NCBI GenBank assembly: GCA_003550305.1
Contig: QKYT01000187.1
Location: 98,658 to 162,657 of the forward strand
Reading direction: 5' to 3'
Origin: Glomus cerebriforme
Taxonomy: Eukaryota > Glomeromycota > Glomeromycetes > Glomerales > Glomeraceae
Length of the DNA stretch: 64,000 nt
Shown: positions 12,227-24,800 of the stretch, in pieces
Layout: each line of letters begins with the position of its first letter
Numbering within the stretch: position 1 is the stretch's first letter
Program-made: the position numbers and the translations under genes
The notes under the pieces: model-generated
Seen by the model: only the letters and a program-made list of their open reading frames with translations
Databases searched by the model: none
What the model was told of the DNA's origin: nothing

Positions 12227-14509
12227 TCAACAATTTCTCATTTCAGGTTCCACCCAAGGTATTCCTAATATATTAAAAATTTCTCTTTCAGAAGTTACAT
12301 GGACTTGTCTTTTTGGAATAACATTTAAAAAGAGCCCATGTGACGTAAGTGTCATATTTCTCTCTTTTTTTGCATAGTTTCTTAACGACCGTTCAAATTG
12401 TTTCGACCCTAAAAGTATTATAATAGATATTAGTTTTATACGCATTTGATGAATCAAATGCAAGATATTATACCTGTCCAACCAAGAACTGCTGTCGAAT
12501 ATTGTGAATAAGGTGCTATTATAAGATCAACTTGCCGACATATTTGTGTACTTGGTTGAATAAAAGCACAAAAACACTAAAAATTATAAACAATGAATTA
12601 GAAAAAACTTTTGGTAAAAATAATCGCTAAGTTTATACCTTGTCAAGTTTATCCATGACATTTCTATGAGAAGATAAAAGTTCACTTGAAGTATCCTTTT
12701 TATTTCTTGCATAAAAAAGTTTATGTTTCAAATGTCCTAAATAGATATTCAATCAATTAAGAAGTTAATTAAGCTGGTTTTAAATGATTACAAAATACAA
12801 ACCTGTATCCATAAGCTTTTCAACTATATCTTTTAACAAGTTATTCGCTATTTCTTCTTGAGGATGTGACACGACAACATCCAAATCTCCATTGAATTCT
12901 TTCCCGCGACGATACCCTCCAACAGGAGTTATTATACAATCGGAATATATAGACTTAATGATTGTATCCAAAATACCTAATAATTCTTGTATATCCTGCC
13001 TTGACATCCTAAAATTTTCAAATTAGTTAATTCAAATTTTGAGAAAAAAAAATTCAATATAATTTTCAATTTACTTTTTTTGAAAATCATTAAATAGCTC
13101 TAAACCCAATCTTTGAATATGAGTTAAATATGGATCCCTCATGCATTCTCTTATTGACTTGTATCCTTTTCGGTACCATTTCAGAGCTGTTTTATAACCA
13201 ACACCTCAAAAATTGGAAATTAAAAAAGGAATTTTATTTAGTAAGTCATACAAGAAACGGATGACTGGTAACTATTTCATCCTACCATAAACACGGGAAA
13301 AAATATCCAAGGTTTGATATTTTTCACTTGCAAGAATTTCTTCGGCTTCAGGAATTGTGTCTATAATTCAAATATGTCAACAATAAATTAAGCAAATTCA
13401 ACTGTGTTCAAAAAAATAAATAAATAAATAAATAAAGATTTTCTTTGCTAATAACCTGTTGTTAAAAATTCTTTTATATGATTACCAATTTTTGGACCAA
13501 CACCTGATTGTGAAACCAATTTAAATATATCTTTTAGATCAACTTCACCAAAGTAAGAAATTATTATTAATTCTTACCTATTATTTTACGAGCTTCTGCA
13601 TAACTTTTAATATTGTGTGGATAAGCCTAAGTAAAATATGTTAAACCAAGTCCTATTAATTAATCTTAAGTATAGCTTCAAAATTACCTTTAAGGCTGCA
13701 ATCGCATGACGATAGCTCAATGCATTCCTCTCTTCACCATTCAATTCACGTGAGTGTTCTATAACTTCAAGCAATTCCACGAGGGATTGATTGTACTTAG
13801 GCTTAAGAGGTGTAGGACGAAGACATTCGTATTTTGTATTTAAGAAACGAGGGTCTAAATCAACTATTGTTTAATCAAATAAATAAATATATATATATAT
13901 ATACATAATTCTGATTTTTCATAATTTTAATCAAAAAAATATAAGAAATACAAACATTCTATATCTGAAGTTTGTTCATCGTCTGTAAAATTATGTTCTG
14001 AATCAGAAGAAGTCCTGTGAAAATTAAAATTAATTATAAAGAAATAAAGATTTAATTGAATGATAACTTTTAATTTACCTTCTATCTTTACTAGTTGATT
14101 CAGTCTGATAAGATTCTTCCTGTACAAAAGTTTCGCTAAGTGGTTCAGGTTTCATAATTATTAAATGACCTTCATATGATATTCTTATTCCAGCCTTTTC
14201 GCTTTAAAGATAATTTATAAAAAAATGAGTTTTAAACACCCTTTTTTTTCGAAAATAAATGTTATTTGCACACCAATTTTCAACCCAGTCAATAGAACAT
14301 ATGGGTTTCCGAGTTTCTGGAGACACATAACGCGCTATTCGTGTTGGAGTTTTGAAGATAGTAAGTATAACATCAGCATTATCTAAATTATTTGTAAGCT
14401 GTCCACCACGAGAAAATATTCGCTTCTTGCAAGTTTCTAATTCGTCTTTTGGTATTTTTGCTTCAACAATATAAAAATTCCAACCCTTGAAGAAAATGTT
14501 GTTAGACAT
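12227..14509 (-). CDS. POL4: Family X DNA polymerase (Pol4/lambda/mu type) with BRCT domain
   Basis: Minus-strand gene of about ten exons from ATG 14509-14507 to a stop at 12229-12227. Order: N-terminal BRCT domain (SIDWVENWCANN as the Trp-containing helix), Ser/Glu-rich linker, 8-kDa lyase-like domain (SYRHAIAALKA, YPHNIKSYAEARKIIG, SGVGPKIGNHIKEFL), fingers helix-hairpin-helix (VYGVGYKTALKWYRKGYKS), palm with GGYRRGKEFNGDLDVVVSHP (two catalytic Asp) and RQVDLIIAP (third Asp), and thumb AVLGWTGSKQFERSLR ending in ILGIPWVEPEMRNC. All catalytic carboxylates are present. Such enzymes fill short gaps in non-homologous end joining and base excision repair. BRCT plus complete palm points to Pol4/lambda/mu rather than Pol beta. 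Confidence 0.93.
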
Positions 14510-15802
14510 TTTATAAATATCGCAAATGTGATTAATAATTTATAAATATTACCAACCTCGTTGTAAATAAATCTGATGTAAATGCTACAAAAACTTTTTA
14601 TTACAAATATATACTTTAAAAAAGTCGATCAAAATTTAATTTGGATCACGTGGATTAAAGATTTAAACATTTGATCTGTTTAATTAGAAACGTGTATAAA
14701 ACAAGTATATAATTTGCAAATTTGCATACGGTAATTGCTAGTTTTTGACGGGTATGTTATAAATTTTCCGGTTTACTTTTTTAGAAATTACCACAAACTC
14801 GGATAATTGAACTTCTACTCTCTTCAAATAGAATATTTTTTTTCAAAATATTTTTACCATTATATTAAACGTGTTTCGAGATTGATCAAATATCTGTAGA
14901 TTTAAATTTCGCCTTATTGAGATAATAATATGTATTTCAGGAGCATTGTTATATCTTTATGGTTTGACTTATCTAAGTCATGTAACTGTATATAAGAAAA
15001 GAAATGTTACGCATGCAATTGAGTAATTTATTTACTTGATGGTATTTACAAACAGGTTTAATTAGGATTTTATCACGGTAAAATTATTTATCTGTAATTA
15101 TATATAAATGTAGTAAGGCTGGCTAATCTCTAATGTGATGATTTTTTTTTAACAATGTCCTTTATTTCAGGTTTTTTTAAAAAAATCCCGGATTGGGTAG
15201 TAACAATAGATCAGATTAAGCTTGATGTAGTCTATTACCATTATTAAATTTTTAAAAAGAGCTTCGCATTCACGCGTGAGGTAGCTTTTTTTATAAAAGC
15301 CGTTAAAGTGCGACCGATTATAAAAAAATTTTACAGTTAAAAGTTACACGACATTTACCCGGCATTTTATTTATATAATAAAAATGATTCGAAATTTGCG
15401 AACGAACCATCCCCCTTATTTAATCAGTCCGGTCAGTTCTTTGATTTTCCCTTGTGCAATTCTCGTGCTGTTTCAAAGCCGAATTTTGCATTCTTGACTG
15501 GTTAAACTTCTATAGGAAACTTATATTTGTGGGTCAAGCGATATAGCTTATCCACAAATAGCGAAAGTTAAGTGTGACAATTGAAACATTAAGTAGCATT
15601 TCTATACAATATAAACTTTCTTCCGTATTCTGACGCGTAACTCCTTTTAAGAGTGTTGCCAGTATGTATTAGCGTAAACTTCATGAGCTTTTGAGTGTCC
15701 GAAAAGGTTTTAAATGTAAAGAGAGTACTTATTTGTTTATATTATGTTTTTTTATTATTATTTATTAAGGACGCGGAAACCCCTTTCCAACAAGGTAAAA
15801 CC
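14510..15802. promoter_or_regulatory. Divergent intergenic region and 5' leader of the methyltransferase fusion gene
   Basis: 1.3 kb between the PolX start and the fusion-gene start. It holds CACGTG at 14647-14652 and several AT-rich stretches. A likely 45-nt leader intron (15725-15769, GT...AG) lies just before the ATG. Upstream of it the frame is open from a GTG at 15695, but the only upstream ATG (15682) meets an in-frame TGA, so I place the start at 15803. Confidence 0.5.
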
Positions 15803-18800
15803 ATGTATCTCCCTTATGAGAATTTTGAACAAAATGTCAAGGCAACTTCAACTTCTAACTGGCAATTAAATGCTACTGAGACTCCTCCTGGTAAGTTAAT
15901 ATAATACATTATTGATAATAATAATAATAATAATAATAATAAATTTTGGATTATTAATTTTATTACTATAATAAAGGAGTAAATCCTCACCATTTATTGC
16001 CACCGCCTCCTCAAAGTTACTTTCCACAACGACCAATTATATCAACTTTCAATAATGCTCATCAGATCAATCCTCCTCCTTATTTTCGACCACAAAATCA
16101 ATCATACGAGAAATTCAAGAAAAACAAACGTGGATTCATTCGTCATAATGATTTTACAAATAATCAATATGTGTACACTCCAGACCAAAATTTTAAAAAC
16201 AACAATTATTCAGCTTCACCACGTTTTAACTCGACCGTTAATTCAGGTCAACATCAAATATGGCACGCGCCAAATAATAATAATAACTATCCAAATTGGC
16301 CGATCGCTAATTCAACTGTATGTATTTCAACAAAAATATAATTTAAAATATACTTAAATTTAAAATCTTTAATTCTTATTTTTTTTTTTTTAGGAATGTC
16401 AATATGCTCCGAAGCATTTTGATAGACAAAATCGCCAAATATTTCCTCCCGGAACACAACCTTATCCGATTCATCATTTTTCGCAGCAATATTCGCATCA
16501 TTTAGTACCTAATTCTCCTCGTCCACAACGACCTAATAACTACCAGTTTTTTGCTTCACAACAGCCAGTTCAACACTTATATCAACATGGATCTCAACCT
16601 AATGATTTTCATCAAGCTATAATTCCACAATTTCCTACTCCTTCTCTGGATAATAATAATGAAAATGTTGAAAATTTTGAAAATGTAAGTAAATAACATT
16701 CTGTTGAAGTATATACTTTTTATCAATAATACCTATAAATCAATGTTTTTTATCCAGATAACACAAACTAAAAAGAATAAAAAAAACAAAAAGAAAAAGA
16801 TCATTGAATTTTCAAAGAATAACAATCAAATTGTACCGTCATCATCTGAATTCATAAAGCAGAATGACACTGAATCTAAAAAGCGTATCCGACCTTCCGA
16901 TAATGTAAAGTCATCAATCATCCCTTTATCTAATGAATCATTAACAAAATCATTTCATACCTATGAAAATGATGGACGTAAACTCTTTACAAAGAAAAAA
17001 ATTGTAAATAAAATCGAAATTAACTTAAAGGAAAGAGCCAGCAAGGACAGAATCAGTAGATTAAATTGCAGTTCTTCTAAATCTTTTTTACCAGATGATG
17101 AGAATCACGAAGTATTTGGTATAAAAAAGGTAAGCATTGATTCAATTTCTTTGTAATCAGTTAAATTAACGCGTTGTTTAGATTTTTAAGTATTTTTATT
17201 ATTAAATTCTATTAGAAAATTAAATTGGATATGGAGATCGATTCAATTCCAAGTGTACAAGACTCTATTTCAACAGAGAATACTCAAATTCCGTCACATG
17301 ATAATGCAGAAATTCTTAGTTCTAGTATAAGTATAATTTCAGAAGTTATTAGTGATAGCTATAATAGCGCAATAGATCCTAGTGAAAGTTTAATTTTTGA
17401 TGATTCAATTTCTCAGAATGAGAATTCTACTCGCCGGGATAGTGGAGTCGCGTGCGATAATATGGAATTAGATGATATGGTTATTAAGGAGAAGGACATT
17501 AATGATCCACCAATAACTATTTCTAATGCTATTTTAGAAAATTCTAATTATAATTCTAATTCAATTATTAATAATTCAGAGACTATTAATGATATAGTCG
17601 TGTCTAATGTTTTGTCATCAAATGTGAATGAGAAAATGATTATGGAATCAGATTTATCTAAATTTACAAAATTAATCCCGGATTCTAGCTTAAATAATAA
17701 CTTACTTAATCCTAATAATGAGTTTAAAGAAAATTCACTTGTTTTAGAAATTTCAACAACATCGATTTTAAGTCCAATTATAAGAAATGAAAGTACAAAC
17801 ATAATTAACATAGTTTCAAATTCAGATAATGAGAATTGTTTAATGCTAATCGATAATGAAATTCAGCGAGAAAAGGATGAAAAAACAAATTATCAATCAA
17901 AATTAAGTTATAATTTGGACATACCTATTGTTAATGAAACATCTAAAGACTTGGTCACAACTTCTAATGTAATTCAAGATGAACTTGCCATACCCATTGA
18001 TAAAAAAGTAGGGGATGACTTAAAAGAAGACTTTCCTATTGAAAATTTACCAGATAATGCTTTTGAAGTTACCAACAATTCTGATGATATTAAAAGTCCT
18101 GAAGATTCTTTCATAATTGTAGACGACTTGCCGGAATTTGAAGATTCTGATATTAAACTTACTGGTAATGAGAATCCGGATGTTGATTCAACATCTGAAT
18201 TGACTAATTCATTTTCAAATATGGATTTCAGCTATACTTGTCGCAATAAACAACGCTTCGCAAAATTAATAGAAGAATCTATTGAAGAAATACGTGAAGA
18301 TAATGAAAGCCCTAATCGTTCTTCAAAAAGCTCAACTACAAATGAGAAAGATAAATTTGTTGGAACTATATTTACGCGTCGAGGCATAAAAGATCTTTCC
18401 TTTGCAAAATTTGAAGGGTATTCTATAAATCAACGTGTTAAAGTTCTTAATGTCGATAGTATTTGGTATCCTGGCACAATCATTGCAATGGATAAAACCA
18501 AAGTTAGAGTACGTTTTGATGGTTGGGATGCAAAATATGACGAATGGGTATCGAAAGACAGTCGAAGATTAAGGGTAATGAGCGATGAAGAGATTCTTGA
18601 AATACAAAATTCTTCACAAAATGATTACGAAGTGATTAAACAACATTTCATATTTGATAATAAGATTGAAAAGCAAGAAACTATGTCTACTACTACAGAT
18701 ACAGAAGACCCTCAAACAGATCCTTTAAAATCGGAAAATACGAAAAAGAAGACCACAAAAAAACAAACAAACTTAAATAATAATACAAAAAAAGTACGTG

Positions 18801-21800
18801 GTTCACCAAAAGTACAATCGCTTCAAGCAAAAAAATCTATTGATCGTAAGCAAAAGAAAAATAATTCTCGGTCGAAATCACCCACAAATGTTTGTAAGAA
18901 ACAATGCAATTCTTGTGAAAGCACATCTGATAAATTAGAGAAAGTAGGTGCTCTTGAATTATGTACAAAATGTGTGCCATTATTTGCACCTCAACTAACA
19001 CGAGTCAAAGCATTTGCACATGAATTTACGTTAGACCAAAAGGTTCAAGTACTTAATATAGATAAAATTTGGTATCCTGCGAGAATTATAAAGGTAGAAA
19101 AATCCAAAGTTAAAGTTCACTTTGATGGTTGGGGAAAAAGATTTGATGAATGGATATCTGTAGAAAGTCGAAGATTGAAAACCTTGTCGGAAAATGAGGT
19201 AAATCAAATTCAAAAAGAAAATAACTTATCTGATGATTCAGATAGTAAACAAGATAAGTTTAATCAAGACCATAATCAAACAAAAGATTCTACATCCGAA
19301 TGTCCGCCAAAATCCATTAATGATAAACCGAAAAAAGAATGTCAGCCAAAATCTATTGATGATAAGCCGAAAAAAGAATGTCCACCAAAATCTTTTAATC
19401 TTAATGATAAGCCGAAAAAAGATTCCATATGTTCTCGTGATAACGATAAAGAACGTCAATTGAATACATATAAGCTGAAAGAAATATTAGGATCAGATTC
19501 TGAATCTCTTAGTAGCGTACCGGATTCTGATTCTGATTCTTTAAGTAGTTGTTCTGAGTCAATATTGTCATCATCGTCATCTCTTAGTGTTTCTGAGTCA
19601 AATTTTAACTCTCTCAGTAGCTCTAGTGACGATGAGTTTGTAAAAATGCCCAAAATCAAAAGAACTATACGACGTAACAAAAAAGCTCCGATACGCAAGA
19701 AAAGTCTTCAATCATCCAAGGAGAAAATATGTGAATCTTGTAAGATTATGCATTTAAATGTACAAAGAGTAGGCAGTCTTGATTTGTGTACCTATTGTAG
19801 GTCGCTTTTTGGTGATGATACTACGTTTCGTTTTAAACGTGGTGGTCAATATGGATTTGAGCTTCACAAACGCGTTAAGGTTTTAAGTCGTGACGGTGAA
19901 TGGTATCCAGCTACAATGATAGATGTTGATGATGGTCGTATCAGGGTGCATTTTGATGGCTGGAGCGACTATTTTGACGAATGGATTCCAGCAGGAAGTC
20001 AGAGAATGAGAGACATGACACTTGAGGAAACACTAGAAGCACAAAAGGCACTGGAACAGTTAGATAAAGAAACGCTTGAACAAAGAGAAATAATATACAA
20101 ACCGCAAAAAAGAAGAAGAAGCAATCTAAAACGAACAATACAGTCTTCTTCTGTTGTAACTCCTTCGAATGTGGCATCAAAATCAACTGATTCAACAGAA
20201 ACAGCTAATAATAAAGCCTGTGTTGACTTAGGTTTACCTGGCCAACAAAGTGATCATTCAACAGATTCCATAATATCATTTGATTGGAATGAATATTACT
20301 TTGGTCGAGATACACGTCGCAGCCTTCGTAATGACAAACTTTTAAGTAATTCCGATGTCCTCGCTAAGCTAAAATCTCGTTTTAAGCCAGGGAACCAAAT
20401 CGAAGTACGGGATAGACTAAAGGAATGGGTACCTGCAACAATTATTGAAACTAAAGGTTGTAGGGTACTAATACACTATGATGACGTCCCAGCATTCTAT
20501 GATGAATGGATCGATATTAGCAGCGAAAGACTTCGTGAAAAATGTACAAAAAATGAAGCTAACGAGACTGCACAGAATGCCAAATCTACATCAACTTCTC
20601 TGGAGAGTAAAAAAGATTTAAAGAAAAAGAAAGATAAAGCTGAAAATGATGATTATCGTTTGGAATTTGTTGTAAATGGTGCACTTAATGGAAGGTTAAT
20701 AACAGGTTAGTGAATCTGGAGGGATGAATATTAATAATTAATTATTAACTAAAAAATATTTTTTTTTTTATCTATTCTAAAAAATAGCCGATGATAAATG
20801 GTGTATATATTGCAATCAATGTAATGTAGTTATTAAACAGTTCAGGTGAATATTTTTATTCAAATTGGATTCTTAAAATGAATTATTATAGTACTCATGC
20901 TAAAATACACAATTTCCTTAGATATTATTGTACTTATTGTGAGTCGCCTTCAGAGGGCAATGACTACAAAAGTTTCGAACTCTGTGTATGGTAAGATTTC
21001 GGTTTATATATTTTAGCCAAGTTATGTTATTAATTTGATTTCTTCTAATTAGGTGTTTCGCGCATCAATTTCCAAATTATCATGAACATCCTCGTTGTTC
21101 TTTCGCCGTTCAATCAGTCATTGACGATGAAGCGATTAAAATGTCTTCAAAGGGTGAAGTTGTTAAAACTTTTGACAGGGATGTTTTTGATACAACATAT
21201 AAAGAACCAAAACTTGATTTAATGGGTAACGAAGTTCCATTGGAAACTGACATGGGATATCTTTATTTACAAGCATGGAATATGCGTAAGATATGTGGGT
21301 TTTGCAATGACGATGACCCAAATCAACTCGGTGGTTTCATAGCTCCGTATCCTTTTGTTTCTAATACCTACACACGTCATGGTGAAAAGCAAAAGACTTT
21401 TTGGTCTCACCATGCATGTGCGAAATATTCTCCGGAAGTTTTCGTTACAAAATCTAATGAATGGTACAATGTAACATTAGCTTGGAAAAGAGGTCGAAGC
21501 ATGGTAAGAATGTGTCGTTTATGTTAACATTTTTATCATATGAAAATAGGAATTTTCTCATACTTTAATTTAATATTTTTTAGAAATGTGGTAAATGTAA
21601 GGAACGTGGTGCAACGATTGGATGTTTCGAACCTAAATGTGCTAAAAGTTATCATCTTTCGTGTACGGATAAACCGCTTTCACATTTTGAAATGGGTGTT
21701 ATTTTCTATTGTCCTACGCATGAAGCACGTTACCTTCAAAAAGGTAAATTGTAATTAATGTTTTTATATAGTGTGATTATTTTGAAATTAATAATTTTAT

Positions 21801-24800
21801 TTTCTTTAGAATTATATAATGAGGTTTATCGATGTGATGTTTGTTCATGTGAATTACAAGAAGACAAATGGAAGACTTGTAGACCATGCGAATCAAACTT
21901 TTTCTCATCTTTTGATTTGTGTTTACAGGTAATTTAAACCATCACCTATAATATGAATGTATCTTTTTTTAAAATTTTATAATTACAAACTTAGTGCTTT
22001 GAAGAAAAGTTTCCTGAACATGAACACAATAAAGATGAATTTGAGGAGACATGTACGTATTTAATATATTTATCCGTATTTAGTTCCGATAATAATGAAA
22101 TTCAAATTATTTACTTTTAATAGCTGTCAAGAAAATTAAAGATGCTCAAATTACGAAACAAGCAACACTTGCCGTTGCAAATCAAAAGGCTCGTAGTGCA
22201 GGTAAGTCGTGATTAACTCAAATTAAATGATAAATCAACTTTTGATTTACAATTTAATATCATTAGGAATGCGGAAGAAATCTAAAAATTCGCAACAAAA
22301 TAAAGGAGGGCGAATTCAATGTTCATATTGTTGGGCGGAAGAATCTTCTCGTTGGAGAAAGGGTAATTATAAATCATTATAATAATCTATAGGGTTTATA
22401 ATTTGGTAGCATATTAAATTTCTTTTTTAATTAAAATAGGCTATAATGGAGTGCTTATGTGTGAAGATTGTTTTGAATTAGTTTTGGTTAACAATAATAC
22501 AGGAGAATCTCAAGAGAAAGATAAATTATTGGTTACAAGCGAAGATTATTCGTACCAACCATATTTGACGAGAAATTTCTGTTCTGATAAAAAATTTGAT
22601 GACTTTGAATCTCAAGCCATGTATTTAGATAGTTATGAACCTGTGGAGAATCAATTGTTTTCTCTATCTTTTGATAGTTCATATTTTGATATTCCGGGTC
22701 GTGCTCCAAGATGTAAGTGATTCGAGAATCGCAGCTTTGGTTTACAATTATTATGCTAACCTTAATCGAAATTAGGGGCTACCCATAGCGGCACCGATTA
22801 TCATGGTACTTGGCTACCACAAACTGTCCGCAGGTGATTCTCCTTCATTTATCCTGGTTTAATGGTTTTTATTTCTTTTATAAATTATTATTAAACAAAA
22901 ACTTATACTATTTTAGAGCACTACTTCGCTTTACGAATAAGAACGGAAAGGTTTTATCAAATTTTCTGGGAAGAGGTTGGCATGATACTTAAAAATATTG
23001 TTTTTTTATCTTATTCTAATATTTATTTATTGTAGGAACGGATGCTATTGAATCTTTCTTACTTGGAAGAAGGTAGAAAATACATATTACTCATTGATTC
23101 ATTTAATTTCAATTAATATACAATTTATAAAATTTTCTCTATTATAAAGACTTGTTGGCATCGACATCAACCCAGTAAGTTATCGTTATAAAAAAACTTT
23201 TTTGTCATTAGCATAATTTTCCTTTTTACTTATTTATTTCATACCTATTTTTATTATAATAGGCGGCAGTTGCTCTTTCACAGCGTAATTGCTCTTTTTC
23301 GATACCACCAAATAGAGGTATTACAGCTGAACATCGACCAATAATACTTCAAGCTGACTCTAGAAATTTGTCAGGACCGATGTTTGAAGATGAATCTTTT
23401 GACCATATATTAAGCCATCCACCATATAAAAATTGGTAAGAAAGAATTTAGTAAGAATTTTGATTATCTCTACTGTCTCTAATTATTTCATTTAATTTAG
23501 TGTTGAGTATTCAACACACATTGATGGTGATTTGTCAAGATTTGCAAACTCAAAAGAATTCGCTATAGAAATGAGTAAAGTCATTGATGAATCTTGGAGG
23601 TAAATATAATTCATTAAAATTTTTTGATGAATTCTTTGGTTGAATTAAACATCTTTAACATTTAAAATATACAAATTTAAAGGCTTTTAAAGCCCGGAAG
23701 AAGAGTTACTTTAGGAATTGGGGATAATCGAGAACATTGTTTTTATGTTCCAGTCAGTTTTAATTTATTCCGCCAATATATAGATCAGGGATTTGAATTA
23801 GAAGAGCTGGTAATTTCTAAGTACAAATTTTTTTGTCAGTAATATTGAGTCTGAAGTTATTATTTATTCCTTTTTAATATTACTATTTTAAATAATTTTA
23901 AGGTTGCAAAACGTCAGAGATATTGCCAAGCATTTGGACTTGGTACATATCTTTGTGTACAATATGATTTCCTAATGTTTACACATGAATTCATTGCAAC
24001 TTTTAAGAAAGTTGATAAAGCACATAATGATAGAATGTTGGTAACACCTGGTATGGTCCGATTTATATTTTCAATTACAAAAAAAGCAAATATTTTTCAA
24101 GTACATTAACAAAAAAAAATGTTATTTGAAATTTCAGATGAATCAACATTATCAGGTACAGTAACATTTTCAAGAAACCTTCGAGAAATTCCAGTCCTTC
24201 CTATTGCACGAAAAAGTGTTGTTATGGGTACAACTTGGACTTTCAAACCAACATCAACACATAGTTTTGTACAACTTTGTACTTCACGAATGGTATGTAA
24301 ATATTTTTCTTAATACAAATATATTGTTTCTAATGACTAATAAAAAAAATTTTCATATAGGTTGAACGATTTGGTAGAGATTTTGCAAATTGGGAAGAAA
24401 TTCAGATAAAATTTAATAATATGGAGGTAATGTAAAGTTGAATAATTTATATCCTAATAAATTTATATATTAAATTGGGTTGATATTTTTTTAGGCAAAT
24501 AATACGGCTAATGATAATTCAAGCCACAAATTAACGAAATCTGAGGGTATTCATTTGTTTTATTTATCCTTATGGGTTTGTTACTTTATGGTTGATATCA
24601 TTATTTGTTTCGTTTTTTTTCGCATCTATAGATCAAACTGATAGTGAGGAAGAAAATATGCCAGAATATGAGCGTATTAGACAAAAGAGAATTAAAGAAA
24701 ATCAGAAAATGTTACTTTCATTGGTAAATACAATTTGTTTAGTTAAAAATTGATAAGAAAATTAAATATTTAATATTTTTTTATTTAAATTTCGATAGGG

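Noticed and set aside
15695..15904. Protein starting at a GTG (15695) just before the methyltransferase gene
   Set aside because: GTG is not a credible nuclear start here, and the stretch contains a clear 45-nt GT-AG intron. I treat it as spliced 5' leader in frame with the real start.
17548..20195. Antisense open frames opposite the large Tudor exon
   Set aside because: They mirror the Ser/Asn/Asp-rich codons of the sense strand and have no domain resemblance.
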